64,000 nt of DNA, from positions 1 to 64,000 of the forward strand of contig NZ_BSND01000013.1 in assembly GCF_030159795.1 (NCBI RefSeq), written 5' to 3'. This DNA comes from Methylophaga thalassica. Its GTDB lineage: Bacteria; Pseudomonadota; Gammaproteobacteria; Nitrosococcales; Methylophagaceae. The notes beneath the pieces were generated by a model. That model was not told the DNA's origin. It searched no databases and saw only the letters and a program-made list of their open reading frames with translations. The translations under genes and the position numbers were made by a program. Below, piece after piece: positions 35,541 through 44,390 of the stretch (its first letter is position 1; every line of letters begins with the position of its first letter).

Positions 35541-36680
35541 ATGAATACACAGATTTTACCCGGTTCAACATTAGGTATGCTGGGTGGAGGTCAACTTGGC
35601 CGCATGTTTACCTCTGCTGCTCAAATCATGGGGTATAAGGTTGTGGTTCTCGATCCTGATCCACAAAGTCCAGCTGGTGTTATTGCTGATCAGCATATCT
35701 GTGCTGCTTACGATGATGAAAAAGCATTAGATGATATGGCAAAGCTGTGTGCTGCCATCACTACTGAATTTGAGAACATTCCTGCGCAGACATTAGCTTT
35801 TCTTGAGCAAAAAACTATAGTTCATCCATCATCCAAAGCCTTGGCTTCAACGCAAAACCGTAATGTTGAGAAAAACTTCATCGCCTCTCTCGGCATTCAA
35901 ACAGCGCCTTTTTTCGCCATCCGTCAGCAACAAGATATCGCAGAAGCTGAAAAAGTCATTGGTTTTCCAGCTATCCTCAAAGTAGCGACCTTTGGTTACG
36001 ATGGCAAAGGCCAAACCCCTTGCAAAACGGTTGAAGATGTTTATGCCGGATTTGAAGCATTAGGTGAAAAAGAGTGTGTTTTAGAACAACGAATTGATTT
36101 GGATAAAGAAATCTCCGTTGTTCTGGCCAGAAGTCAAACCGGCACCATTATTAATTTTCCAGTTGCAGAAAATGTCCATGTGAATGGTATTTTGCATACA
36201 ACTACAGTCCCCACCTCCGTCGCTGCTGAACAAGCGCAAAAGGCCATTCAAATGGCTAATGATATTGCTAAAGGGCTAGGTTACGTAGGCACGATGGCTG
36301 TAGAGTTTTTTGTCAGTCAATCAGGCGAAATCATTGCTAATGAAATAGCACCCCGCCCTCATAATTCTGGTCATTACACACTTGATGCCTGCCACACATC
36401 ACAATTTGAACAGCAAGTTCGTATGTTATGCGGCTTACCTGCCGGAGATTGTGACCTGATCACCCCGGTCGTTATGGTGAACTTATTAGGCGATGTATGG
36501 GGTAACAGTCAGCCTCACTGGGAAACCTTACTATCAGAAACAAATATCAAACTGCATTTATATGGTAAACAAGAAGCACGACCTGGTCGAAAAATGGGAC
36601 ACTTCAATGTTCTGGCTGAAACCGTTGATCAAGCGATGCAGCAAGCCGACACTTGTTTTGAAAATTTAAAAGCAGATTGA
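35541..36680 (+). CDS. purK: N5-carboxyaminoimidazole ribonucleotide synthase
   Basis: ATP-grasp enzyme of 379 residues that carboxylates AIR to N5-CAIR with ATP and bicarbonate. The N-terminal GMLGGGQLGRMF, the ATP-grasp core (ILKVATFGYDGKGQ, VLEQRIDLDKEISVV) and EIAPRPHNSGHYT are conserved. The start at 35541 is chosen because GAGG lies 6 nt upstream; two earlier in-frame ATGs (35529, 35538) are less well placed. The next gene starts 1 nt after its stop. Confidence 0.96.
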   Translation: MNTQILPGSTLGMLGGGQLGRMFTSAAQIMGYKVVVLDPDPQSPAGVIADQHICAAYDDEKALDDMAKLCAAITTEFENIPAQTLAFLEQKTIVHPSSKALASTQNRNVEKNFIASLGIQTAPFFAIRQQQDIAEAEKVIGFPAILKVATFGYDGKGQTPCKTVEDVYAGFEALGEKECVLEQRIDLDKEISVVLARSQTGTIINFPVAENVHVNGILHTTTVPTSVAAEQAQKAIQMANDIAKGLGYVGTMAVEFFVSQSGEIIANEIAPRPHNSGHYTLDACHTSQFEQQVRMLCGLPAGDCDLITPVVMVNLLGDVWGNSQPHWETLLSETNIKLHLYGKQEARPGRKMGHFNVLAETVDQAMQQADTCFENLKAD

Positions 36681-36681
36681 T

Positions 36682-36987
36682 TTGACGACTAAACATAATC
36701 ATATTTCCATCAGTTACTGTACACAGTGCCGCTGGTTACTGAGAGCCAGCTGGATGGCACAAGAACTGTTGACAACATTTGATGATGAAATCACTTCACT
36801 GACGTTGATTCCGGCCACAGGTGGCCTTTTCGAAGTGCGAGCGAATGATGAACTACTATGGTCGCGAAAAGAACAAGGTCGTTTTCCTGAGATTACAGAG
36901 TTAAAGCAACTGGTGCGTGATATCATCGCTCCTGACAGGTCTTTGGGCCATAGTGATAAGAAACCAAGCTCTGATAATCAATCTTAA
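36682..36987 (+). CDS. SelT/SelW/SelH-family redox protein (Cys form)
   Basis: Small thioredoxin-like protein of 101 residues. The N-terminus ISYCTQCRWLLRASWMAQEL carries the CxxC motif (Cys13, Cys16) that in selenoprotein W-type relatives is CxxU, followed by the PATGGLFEV segment typical of the Rdx family. The function is thought to be thiol redox chemistry, not defined in bacteria. The start is a TTG one base after the purK stop, with a weak AGCAG inside purK. No in-frame ATG precedes the CxxC motif. It is likely translated by coupling to purK. Confidence 0.8.
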   Translation: MTTKHNHISISYCTQCRWLLRASWMAQELLTTFDDEITSLTLIPATGGLFEVRANDELLWSRKEQGRFPEITELKQLVRDIIAPDRSLGHSDKKPSSDNQS

Positions 36988-37002
36988 GTCGAGGTGAAGA
37001 CT

Positions 37003-37518
37003 ATGCGTGCAGATAACACCTTTATGCACCTGCTTCTTAAAGCGGGCATTTCCATGCTGCTCACGCTTTTTTTGCTGGGCTGTGATAGTACAAATACACC
37101 AGCTCCACACTCACCCAAACAAAACGAAGCGACAGAATTAAGTAGTAAAAATATCAATGAATACGCCAATGAAATGGCCAACAGCTACATAAGCATTCAA
37201 GAGCAACTACTTAAACACTATCAGCAAGCAAAACAGTCCAACAATACTTATGACTTTATTCAGTACCGTAACCATAAATGGACACCTGAATATATGTCTA
37301 TGAAGATAAGATACAGTCGGGATTTTAAACACAATAAAGCGTTTTTAGAAAAACAGCCAAGTGCCCCTTTGTTTGCTATCTATGAGAACCTGATTTACAT
37401 CGGACTGGATCTGAAAAACGGGCTGCTGGAAAATGACGAGGCTCGCCAACAGAAAGCCTTAGAAGAAGCTGAAAAAGCCAAACAACACGTGATTAGCATC
37501 CAGCAACAACTTAAATAA
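37003..37518 (+). CDS. hypothetical lipoprotein
   Basis: Unrecognised protein of 171 residues with a signal peptide ending in the lipobox LLGC (SMLLTLFLLGC), so it should be lipid-anchored in the envelope. The mature part starts with a Ser/Pro/Thr-rich linker, followed by charged helices and a C-terminal coiled-coil-like stretch (RQQKALEEAEKAKQHVISIQ). The ATG at 37003 has GAGG 8 nt upstream. It is 15 nt after the SelW-like gene, so probably in the purK transcript. It ends 20 nt from convergent topA. Confidence 0.75.
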   Translation: MRADNTFMHLLLKAGISMLLTLFLLGCDSTNTPAPHSPKQNEATELSSKNINEYANEMANSYISIQEQLLKHYQQAKQSNNTYDFIQYRNHKWTPEYMSMKIRYSRDFKHNKAFLEKQPSAPLFAIYENLIYIGLDLKNGLLENDEARQQKALEEAEKAKQHVISIQQQLK

Positions 37519-37538
37519 GTTATCACCGGATGAGTGAT

Positions 37539-39821
37539 TTAGCTTTCAACTTTCTCTGAATAATCACAGTCTTTCTGTGGACAGACTTTCTCTGTACCAC
37601 GACTTTTAGTCGTTTTTAGTGTCAGAATTGGCCAGTTACATTTCGGGCAAGGTTCTTTCAGTGGCTCATTCCATAAAGCGTAGCCGCAATCAGGATACTC
37701 TGAACAAGAGTAAAAGACTTTTCCTCGACGTGATTTACGCGTCAGAATCTCGCCTTTATGGCATTGTGGGCATTCAACACCAGTGTTGGCCGGCTGTTCC
37801 AATGATTCGATATGTTTACACTTAGGATAACTGGAGCAACCAATGAATTTCCCATAACGTCCAGTTCGTATCCATAAATCAGAGTCACATTTTGGACATT
37901 TCCTGCCCTCAACCACCTCAGGTTCATTATTAGTAGTTTCTTCACCATCAATATTACGGGTGTAATCACATTCTGGGTAACCAGTACAACCAATAAAACG
38001 CCCACTCCGGCCAAGACGGCTGGAGAGTTTTTTACCGCATTTAGGACAGTCTTCATCTAGCAGTTCTTGTGTCACATCACTGCGTTGAACTTCTTTATCT
38101 TTGGTTTCGACTTGTTCTTTAAACGGTCCCCAGAACTTTCTTAGTAATGGCACCCACTCTTCTTCGCCTCTGGCCACCGCATCAAGTTCATCTTCCAACT
38201 CAGCGGTAAAGTTATAGTCGACATACTTAGTAAAGTGATCGACAAGAAACTTACCCACCACACGACCCACGTCAGTCGGATGAAAACGTTTATTGATAAT
38301 TTCAACGTATTCACGCTGAACAAGTGTAGAAATAATGCTCGCGTATGTTGATGGTCGGCCAATATCGTGCTCTTCCAGACTTCTGACCAGGCTGGCTTCA
38401 CTGTATCTTGGCGGTGGTTCGGTAAAGTGCTGCTCAGGCCTAATCGCTTTTAATTCAACAACTTGACCGACTTCCATCGGCGGCAGCAGTTTTTCGTCTT
38501 TGTCGCTGGCAGCAGAATCATCTTTATCTTCCAGATACACACTCATAAAGCCTGGATTGACTACCGTCGAACCATTTGCACGGAAAGTATTACCTTTACC
38601 ACAAGCCAAATCGACAGCAACTGTATTCAGGGTAGCATGAATCATTTGACTCGCCATCGTACGTTGCCAGACAAGTGTATAAAGCTTTAACTGATCGGCA
38701 GAAAGATAGGCTTTCATATCTTCTGGCGTTCTAAGCACAGAAGTCGGACGTATCGCTTCATGCGCCTCTTGCGCGTTTTTTGATTTCGTTTTGTATTCTT
38801 GTGGTTTTGCAGGAACCATTTTCTGGCCGTATTTTTCTGCAATGAATCCACGTATTTCATCTAAAGCTTCTTGAGCCAAAGTGACAGAGTCAGTACGCAT
38901 ATAGGTGATTAAACCAACCGCGCCCTCTCCGGTATCTACACCCTCGTATAACTGTTGAGCAATGCTCATGGTACGCTGGGCACCAAAACCTAGTTTGCGT
39001 GATGCTTCTTGCTGTAATGTGGATGTGGTAAACGGTGCTGCAGGGTTACGTTTGCGTTGTTTTTTCTCAACATTGGAAACCAGCAACTTACCTTGTGCGG
39101 CTTTATCTAATGCCTTTACAACCTTTGCCGATTGCTTTTCATCCGTCACACTGAACTGACTGAGTTTCTCACCTTCGAAATAGGTCAGCTTGGCCTGGAA
39201 ATCGTTTTTATCAGCACTCGCATCAGCTTCGATGCTCCAATACTCTTTCGCAACAAAAGCTTCTATTTCAAGCTCACGCTCAACGATCATTCTCAACGCT
39301 GGACTTTGTACCCTTCCTGCAGAAAGTCCGCGTCGAACCTTTTTCCAAAGCAGTGGAGACAGGGTAAAACCAACCAGATAATCCAAGGCGCGTCTGGCCT
39401 GCTGTGCATTAACAAGCGACATGGATAATTCACGAGGGTGGGCAACGGCGTCATTTACCGCTTGTTTGGTAATTTCGTGGAAAACGACACGGTGAGTCTC
39501 TTTGTCTTTCAAAGCGCCACGCTTTTTCAATAACTCATATAGATGCCAGGAAATGGCTTCCCCTTCTCTATCAGGGTCAGTCGCGAGATAAAGGGCATCA
39601 GCTTTTTTCATCGCTTTTACAATCGCATCGACGTGCTTGCTGTTACGGTCGATAACTTGGTATTTCATCTCAAAATCTTTGGCAGTATCAACCGCCCCTT
39701 CTTTTGGTAATAAATCACGCACATGACCATAAGAAGCTAAGACTTCGACATCTTTACCGAGATATTTTTTGATTGTTTTCGCCTTGGCTGGCGACTCAAC
39801 GATGACTAGTTTTTTTCCCAT
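37539..39821 (-). CDS. topA: DNA topoisomerase I
   Basis: Type IA topoisomerase that relaxes negative supercoils; 760 residues. The TOPRIM domain starts at KKLVIVESPAKAKTIKKYLG and has LYLATDPDREGEAISWHL. The active-site tyrosine lies in GLITYMRTDSV. Four C-terminal zinc ribbons are seen, starting at CPKCGKKL, CPKCDSDL, CPQCHKGE and CPKCNWPI. The start at 39821 (GGGGA 4 nt upstream) matches the family; a longer frame adds nine unlikely residues. The gene follows smg. Confidence 0.97.
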   Translation of the reverse strand: MGKKLVIVESPAKAKTIKKYLGKDVEVLASYGHVRDLLPKEGAVDTAKDFEMKYQVIDRNSKHVDAIVKAMKKADALYLATDPDREGEAISWHLYELLKKRGALKDKETHRVVFHEITKQAVNDAVAHPRELSMSLVNAQQARRALDYLVGFTLSPLLWKKVRRGLSAGRVQSPALRMIVERELEIEAFVAKEYWSIEADASADKNDFQAKLTYFEGEKLSQFSVTDEKQSAKVVKALDKAAQGKLLVSNVEKKQRKRNPAAPFTTSTLQQEASRKLGFGAQRTMSIAQQLYEGVDTGEGAVGLITYMRTDSVTLAQEALDEIRGFIAEKYGQKMVPAKPQEYKTKSKNAQEAHEAIRPTSVLRTPEDMKAYLSADQLKLYTLVWQRTMASQMIHATLNTVAVDLACGKGNTFRANGSTVVNPGFMSVYLEDKDDSAASDKDEKLLPPMEVGQVVELKAIRPEQHFTEPPPRYSEASLVRSLEEHDIGRPSTYASIISTLVQREYVEIINKRFHPTDVGRVVGKFLVDHFTKYVDYNFTAELEDELDAVARGEEEWVPLLRKFWGPFKEQVETKDKEVQRSDVTQELLDEDCPKCGKKLSSRLGRSGRFIGCTGYPECDYTRNIDGEETTNNEPEVVEGRKCPKCDSDLWIRTGRYGKFIGCSSYPKCKHIESLEQPANTGVECPQCHKGEILTRKSRRGKVFYSCSEYPDCGYALWNEPLKEPCPKCNWPILTLKTTKSRGTEKVCPQKDCDYSEKVES

Positions 39822-39859
39822 TTTCCCCGATACCAAAAACCTACGCACATATAAACAAA

Positions 39860-39875
39860 GCCCGTTGAGACGGGC
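39860..39875 (-). terminator. possible terminator between smg and topA
   Basis: Perfect 6-bp stem GCCCGT/ACGGGC with a 4-nt loop, followed on the minus strand by TTTGTTTA. It lies 30 nt after smg and upstream of topA; it is short, so partial termination is more likely than complete. Confidence 0.5.
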
Positions 39876-39905
39876 AATGTTGAAGTTTCTTATTCTATTT
39901 TTAGT

Positions 39906-40373
39906 CTAGTGAACGATGGCTTCCATGTCTTCAAAGACCAAGTCTTCCATCCAGGCAAAAGCGACTTCCCTTCCAGGCTGATAAAACAACACCATCAGCA
40001 CAACCCACTTAAGCTGATCAAGGTCAATCTCTTCTGTATCCAGCGCCATCACTCGTTCGAGCACGATCTCCCGAGTTTCGACGTCTAAAACGCCCACTTG
40101 TTCCAGAAACAATAAATAACCTCGGCACTCCACATCCAACCGTTCCAGCTCATTGTCACTGAACACGCGCATTGTGGCGTGCCGTTTGAGAGGTTGATCA
40201 GCGGCCACGGTCATATTATCTAACCATTCCAGCGCTTTATGAATTTCTAATTCCTGAAAACCAACCTGCTCTAATTCAAGCTCTAACACTTCATTATCAG
40301 GTTTATTTCGTTCTTCCGTATCGATGTAGGTTTCAAATAGATATAACAACACATCAATGACATTTTCTTTCAT
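39906..40373 (-). CDS. smg: Smg family protein (DUF494)
   Basis: Conserved acidic helical protein of 155 residues (start MKENVIDVLLYLFETYID, later FSDNELERLDVECRGYLLFL). Smg is found almost always next to dprA and topA in gammaproteobacteria, as here, with dprA 24 nt upstream. No biochemical role is established; the genomic link suggests DNA uptake or processing, which remains inference. Confidence 0.93.
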   Translation of the reverse strand: MKENVIDVLLYLFETYIDTEERNKPDNEVLELELEQVGFQELEIHKALEWLDNMTVAADQPLKRHATMRVFSDNELERLDVECRGYLLFLEQVGVLDVETREIVLERVMALDTEEIDLDQLKWVVLMVLFYQPGREVAFAWMEDLVFEDMEAIVH

Positions 40374-40397
40374 CTGACTCTCTTTAATAAGCCTGGT

Positions 40398-41501
40398 TCA
40401 GGAACCCGTCCGAATATAACGGCTGCCGGGCAATGACTCAACCTCGCCCTCTAGCTCAAGTAATAACAGCATGGATGAAACAGCATCAGCCGTCAATCCA
40501 GTATTTTCTATCAGGCTGTCTATGGCAACTGGGTCAAATCCAAGATGATTAAGCAACACTTGGTAGTCACCGTCTTTTTCATGTGTGGATTCTGTTTTGT
40601 CTTTAGTGTCTTCATGTGGAGTCTTGATTCCTGCCAGCGCACCCAACTCTTCAATAATATCCTGCGCCGTCTCTACCAGCTTTGCCCCATCCCGGATCAA
40701 CTGATGACAGCCTCTGGATAAAGGGTTATGAATCGAACCGGGAATAGCAAAAACCTCGCGTGACTGTTCAATTGCCATTCTGGCTGTGATCAGAGAACCA
40801 CTTTTTAATGCAGCCTCAACCACCAGGGTTCCTAGCGATAATCCACTGATGATTCGGTTTCTTCTCGGGAATAGCTCTGGTCGTGGTGAAGTACCTAACG
40901 GAAACTCTGACACCATCGCACCGTTTTCTACAATATCGTAGGCTAGTTGACGATGCTGGGCAGGATAAACACGATCAAGACCTGTAGCAACAACCGCTAT
41001 TGTTTTCCCCTTGCTCAGGGCGCCCTTATGTGCGGCAGCGTCGATCCCCATTGCAAGCCCACTCGTCACCACTAAACCGCCCTCAGCCAGGTAGTGAGCA
41101 AAGTCATACGCCGTATTTCTGCCTGACGGCGATGGGTTTCGGCTGCCCACAATCGCAAGCTGCCAGTCGTTTAATAATGAAACATCACCTTGAACATAGA
41201 GTAAACAAGGTGGATCGGTAATTTCTTTGAGCAAACTTGGATAGCGTTCATCTTCAATGGTCAGAATGTAACGGTTATCTTGTTCCAACCAGAGCAAATC
41301 TTGCTCAACTTGTTGCCAGTCGGGATGGCGTAACTTCTCTACCAGTTCATCATTGAAGCCAGTTATTTGGCCTGGGTTATTTAATATGTATTGCGGATTG
41401 CCATACTGTTGCAACAGTTTTTGATATGTTACCGGGCCAATCCCTGGCACTCGCTGTAGAGCAATCCAACAAGCTAATTCACTGTGCTTGTTAGCTATCA
41501 T
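40398..41501 (-). CDS. dprA: DNA processing protein DprA (Smf)
   Basis: Rossmann-fold protein of 367 residues that loads RecA on incoming single-stranded DNA during natural transformation. The N-terminal helical part (ACWIALQRVPGIGPVTYQKL) precedes the DprA core with GSRNPSPSGRNTAYDFA, GLAMGIDAAAHKGAL, RRNRIISGLS and SRGCHQLIRDGA. A C-terminal winged-helix domain (DSLIENTGLTADAVSSMLL) follows a charged linker. AGCGGA precedes the start. It is 18 nt downstream of the LysM gene. Confidence 0.96.
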   Translation of the reverse strand: MIANKHSELACWIALQRVPGIGPVTYQKLLQQYGNPQYILNNPGQITGFNDELVEKLRHPDWQQVEQDLLWLEQDNRYILTIEDERYPSLLKEITDPPCLLYVQGDVSLLNDWQLAIVGSRNPSPSGRNTAYDFAHYLAEGGLVVTSGLAMGIDAAAHKGALSKGKTIAVVATGLDRVYPAQHRQLAYDIVENGAMVSEFPLGTSPRPELFPRRNRIISGLSLGTLVVEAALKSGSLITARMAIEQSREVFAIPGSIHNPLSRGCHQLIRDGAKLVETAQDIIEELGALAGIKTPHEDTKDKTESTHEKDGDYQVLLNHLGFDPVAIDSLIENTGLTADAVSSMLLLLELEGEVESLPGSRYIRTGS

Positions 41502-41519
41502 TCCGCTGAATAAGTCCTT

Positions 41520-42551
41520 TTATTGGGCGCTTTTCACTTTGTCATACACATGCATAGCACGGGTGGCTTTCATAACAATGGCATAACTGACTTTGTCGTA
41601 TAGTTTGAATACCATAGCTTCACCAGCATGTTCATCAGGTAATGTCACCGTGTCCTTGCGATCAACTGACACTGAATCTTTTAACGTTTCCCCAGCTTGA
41701 TAGACGGATAAAACATTTCCTGTTTGCAAGCCATCGCGCTTGCCTAAACTTAGAACAACTATCTGATATTGCCCTATTTGAGAAACACCATCAAAAACAG
41801 AAATGATACGTCCATCTAACGGCTTATCAGGGGCACGAGGAATGAAATTAAGATCAAAGTCGTCATCTTCGACTTTTAATAAGCGATCACCAATTTGAAT
41901 TTCTCTGTTTGTGTAGGTCAAGCTGACTTTGGCCGGATCCCCCTGAGTCATTGTTTCAGCATCCCCCAGATAGATTGCTTCGTATCCTAATACTTCGCCA
42001 GTGTCAGGATCTTTATATGCTTTGCCACCCTTGAAAAGACTATATGTATTACTATCCGAGTCTGTGATACCCCTTACGTAAACATAATCGCCCGCGCCTG
42101 AGATAAGACGTTCATCGGCACTGGCAACAACATAAGGTGCATCATTGAGTACTTCATCGCCCACTACGCGAGGTTTGGATAAAAATGGGCCAATTGCCGA
42201 TAGCGGAATAGTCAGGATGGGTTTATCTAAAATCGTTTCTCGAACCTCAGGCGACAGCTTCACACTGCGTTTGCCACGGTTAACCTCAATGACTGGTTTG
42301 CCATCACGATAACTCAGAGATAATTCATCACCAGGATAGATCAGGTGGGGATTTTCAATTTGCGGGTTTACATACCAAATATCAGGCCAGTGCCACGGAT
42401 ATTTTAAGAACATGCCTGAAATATCCCATAAGGTATCGCCTTTTTTAACCGTATATCGTTGTGGATGGTCTGGATTAAGCTCCACTTCTTTGGCCAGCAG
42501 AGGGTTACTCAGCAAAACAAAAATCAAACTAATCGCTATGCGCTTTATCAT
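41520..42551 (-). CDS. LysM-domain periplasmic protein
   Basis: Exported protein of 343 residues: signal peptide MIKRIAISLIFVLLSNPLLA, then one LysM domain at about 31-85 (YTVKKGDTLWDISGMFL, ENPHLIYPGDELSLSY), then about 250 residues of beta-rich sequence. The LysM unit binds peptidoglycan. This gene upstream of dprA and divergent from def is a conserved gammaproteobacterial arrangement. The role of the C-terminal part is unknown. Confidence 0.9.
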   Translation of the reverse strand: MIKRIAISLIFVLLSNPLLAKEVELNPDHPQRYTVKKGDTLWDISGMFLKYPWHWPDIWYVNPQIENPHLIYPGDELSLSYRDGKPVIEVNRGKRSVKLSPEVRETILDKPILTIPLSAIGPFLSKPRVVGDEVLNDAPYVVASADERLISGAGDYVYVRGITDSDSNTYSLFKGGKAYKDPDTGEVLGYEAIYLGDAETMTQGDPAKVSLTYTNREIQIGDRLLKVEDDDFDLNFIPRAPDKPLDGRIISVFDGVSQIGQYQIVVLSLGKRDGLQTGNVLSVYQAGETLKDSVSVDRKDTVTLPDEHAGEAMVFKLYDKVSYAIVMKATRAMHVYDKVKSAQ

Positions 42552-42947
42552 CGAACCATCCTCATGGACCTTAATCTTGCCCCAATCCTGTAATGGGCAA
42601 CTTTAAATAGTGTGTTATATGCGGTATGACTAATCAAGTATTGCTACCAGCGTCAAACTTAATCATTTTTAGACAACAAGTAAACTCCGGCAAGTAATTT
42701 GAGACTCAGCGCTGAAACTAGTCATTGAGTCTAACTGTCGCATTCAGCACAAGGATACCGGGAAAAAACTCAAAAAAATGTTAACAGGCTCGGTTTATGA
42801 CGCCATAGCTGGTTTGCTTAGGTTTTGATTCACCGTCACCAATGACTAATCGGGATCAAGCAAAATTCATTATATTTTCAATAAGGCGCTGGCAGACTAC
42901 AATATAAGGTTTGTAAAAGCAGTAAATCATCCTGACAGGTATTACTC
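42552..42947. other. divergent intergenic region LysM gene / def
   Basis: This 396-nt gap should hold promoters for both directions. It contains a hairpin with perfect arms AGACTCA (42702-42708) and TGAGTCT (42726-42732). The sequence is AT-rich near def, with AGGT as Shine-Dalgarno about 8 nt before its ATG, but no promoter is convincing by eye. No ORF or RNA gene is recognised. Confidence 0.4.
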
Positions 42948-43451
42948 ATGGCCATTTTAAATATTCTCCATTTCCCCGATCCACGGCTGCGCAAAAAAGC
43001 TGAGCCCATAGAGGAAGTGACTGATGACATCCGTCAACTTGCCGACGACATGCTAGAAACGATGTATGATGCGCCAGGAATAGGTCTTGCCGCCAATCAG
43101 GTGAATGTACAAAAACGCCTGATAGTTATCGATATTTCTGAAGACAAATCAGAACCACTCATCCTTATCAACCCAGAAATACTGGATAAGCAAGGTGAAC
43201 GAGAATATGAAGAAGGCTGCTTATCCGTACCAGAGGCCTATGAAACCGTTGTGCGTGCTGACACAGTAACCATAAAAGCAGTGAACCGAGATGGTGAACC
43301 TTTTGAATTTTCTGCCGAAGGACTTCTGGCGACCTGTGTTCAACACGAAATTGATCACCTCGATGGTAAATTATTTGTTGATTATCTGAGTAACCTAAAA
43401 CGCGAACGCATAAAAAAACGCTTAGAAAAACACCAAAAACAAAAACTATAA
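42948..43451 (+). CDS. def: peptide deformylase
   Basis: Metalloenzyme of 167 residues that removes the N-terminal formyl group from new proteins. All three signatures are present: [16 protein letters not shown] (metal Cys) and QHEIDHLDG (two metal His and the catalytic Glu). It is 9 nt upstream of fmt, whose product adds the formyl group to initiator tRNA. Confidence 0.98.
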   Translation: MAILNILHFPDPRLRKKAEPIEEVTDDIRQLADDMLETMYDAPGIGLAANQVNVQKRLIVIDISEDKSEPLILINPEILDKQGEREYEEGCLSVPEAYETVVRADTVTIKAVNRDGEPFEFSAEGLLATCVQHEIDHLDGKLFVDYLSNLKRERIKKRLEKHQKQKL

Positions 43452-43460
43452 GGATCTTGG

Positions 43461-44390
43461 ATGCGCATTATTTTCGCCGGTACTCCGGCTTTCGCCGCAG
43501 AAACACTGAAAGCTTTAATCAATACCGAGCATGAAATTTGCGCTGTTTATACTCAGCCGGATCGCCCCGCAGGTCGTGGACGTAAATTAACAGCCAGTCC
43601 TGTTAAACAACTCGCTCTCGAACATAATATTCCGGTAGAGCAGCCTGTTAACTTCAAAACCGATGACGCGATACAGACCCTAGCCGGCTACCAGGCGGAT
43701 CTGATGATCGTTGTTGCTTATGGTTTATTGTTACCTCAAGTCGTTCTGGATACGCCCAAGCTTGGCTGCATCAATGTGCATGCCTCTCTACTTCCCCGCT
43801 GGCGTGGCGCAGCGCCTATCCAACGAGCTATCTTGGCCGGCGACAAAGAATCCGGTGTCTGCATCATGCAAATGGAAGCCGGCCTTGATACCGGCCCCGT
43901 TCTTTCTGAAGCGCGTTGTCCAATTACCGAAGAAGATACTGCCCAGGTACTTCATGATCGTCTCGCAATATTGGGCGCCACAACCTTAGTTGAAACTCTC
44001 AAGGATATTGAGCAACGCCAACGCAATGCCAAACCACAAAATGACGATCTGACAAGCTATGCCAGCAAATTAGATAAAAAAGAAGCCGATATTGACTGGC
44101 AACTTTCAGCTCAAGATATTCTTCGTAAAATCAATGCCTTTAACCCCTGGCCTGTAGCGCAGACGATCTGGCACGATGCTATTTTTCGTATATGGCGAGC
44201 ACAATTAGTGAAAGAAGAAACACGGCAACCAGCAGGTCAAATTATTAAGGTCGATAAAGTCGGGATTGATGTTGCCACCGGCGACGGTGTTATTCGCATC
44301 ACTGAGCTACAGTTACCCGGTAAACGTGCGATGTCTGTGCAGGATTTCCTTAATGCAAACACCATGAAAGTTGGCGATCATTTTGGCTAA
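43461..44390 (+). CDS. fmt: methionyl-tRNA formyltransferase
   Basis: Formylates Met-tRNA(fMet) with 10-formyl-tetrahydrofolate; 309 residues. The N-terminal FAGTPAFAAETLKAL, the catalytic HASLLPRWRGAAPIQRAI, and the C-terminal OB-fold domain ending LNANTMKVGDHFG are conserved. Its end overlaps the start of rsmB. Confidence 0.98.
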   Translation: MRIIFAGTPAFAAETLKALINTEHEICAVYTQPDRPAGRGRKLTASPVKQLALEHNIPVEQPVNFKTDDAIQTLAGYQADLMIVVAYGLLLPQVVLDTPKLGCINVHASLLPRWRGAAPIQRAILAGDKESGVCIMQMEAGLDTGPVLSEARCPITEEDTAQVLHDRLAILGATTLVETLKDIEQRQRNAKPQNDDLTSYASKLDKKEADIDWQLSAQDILRKINAFNPWPVAQTIWHDAIFRIWRAQLVKEETRQPAGQIIKVDKVGIDVATGDGVIRITELQLPGKRAMSVQDFLNANTMKVGDHFG

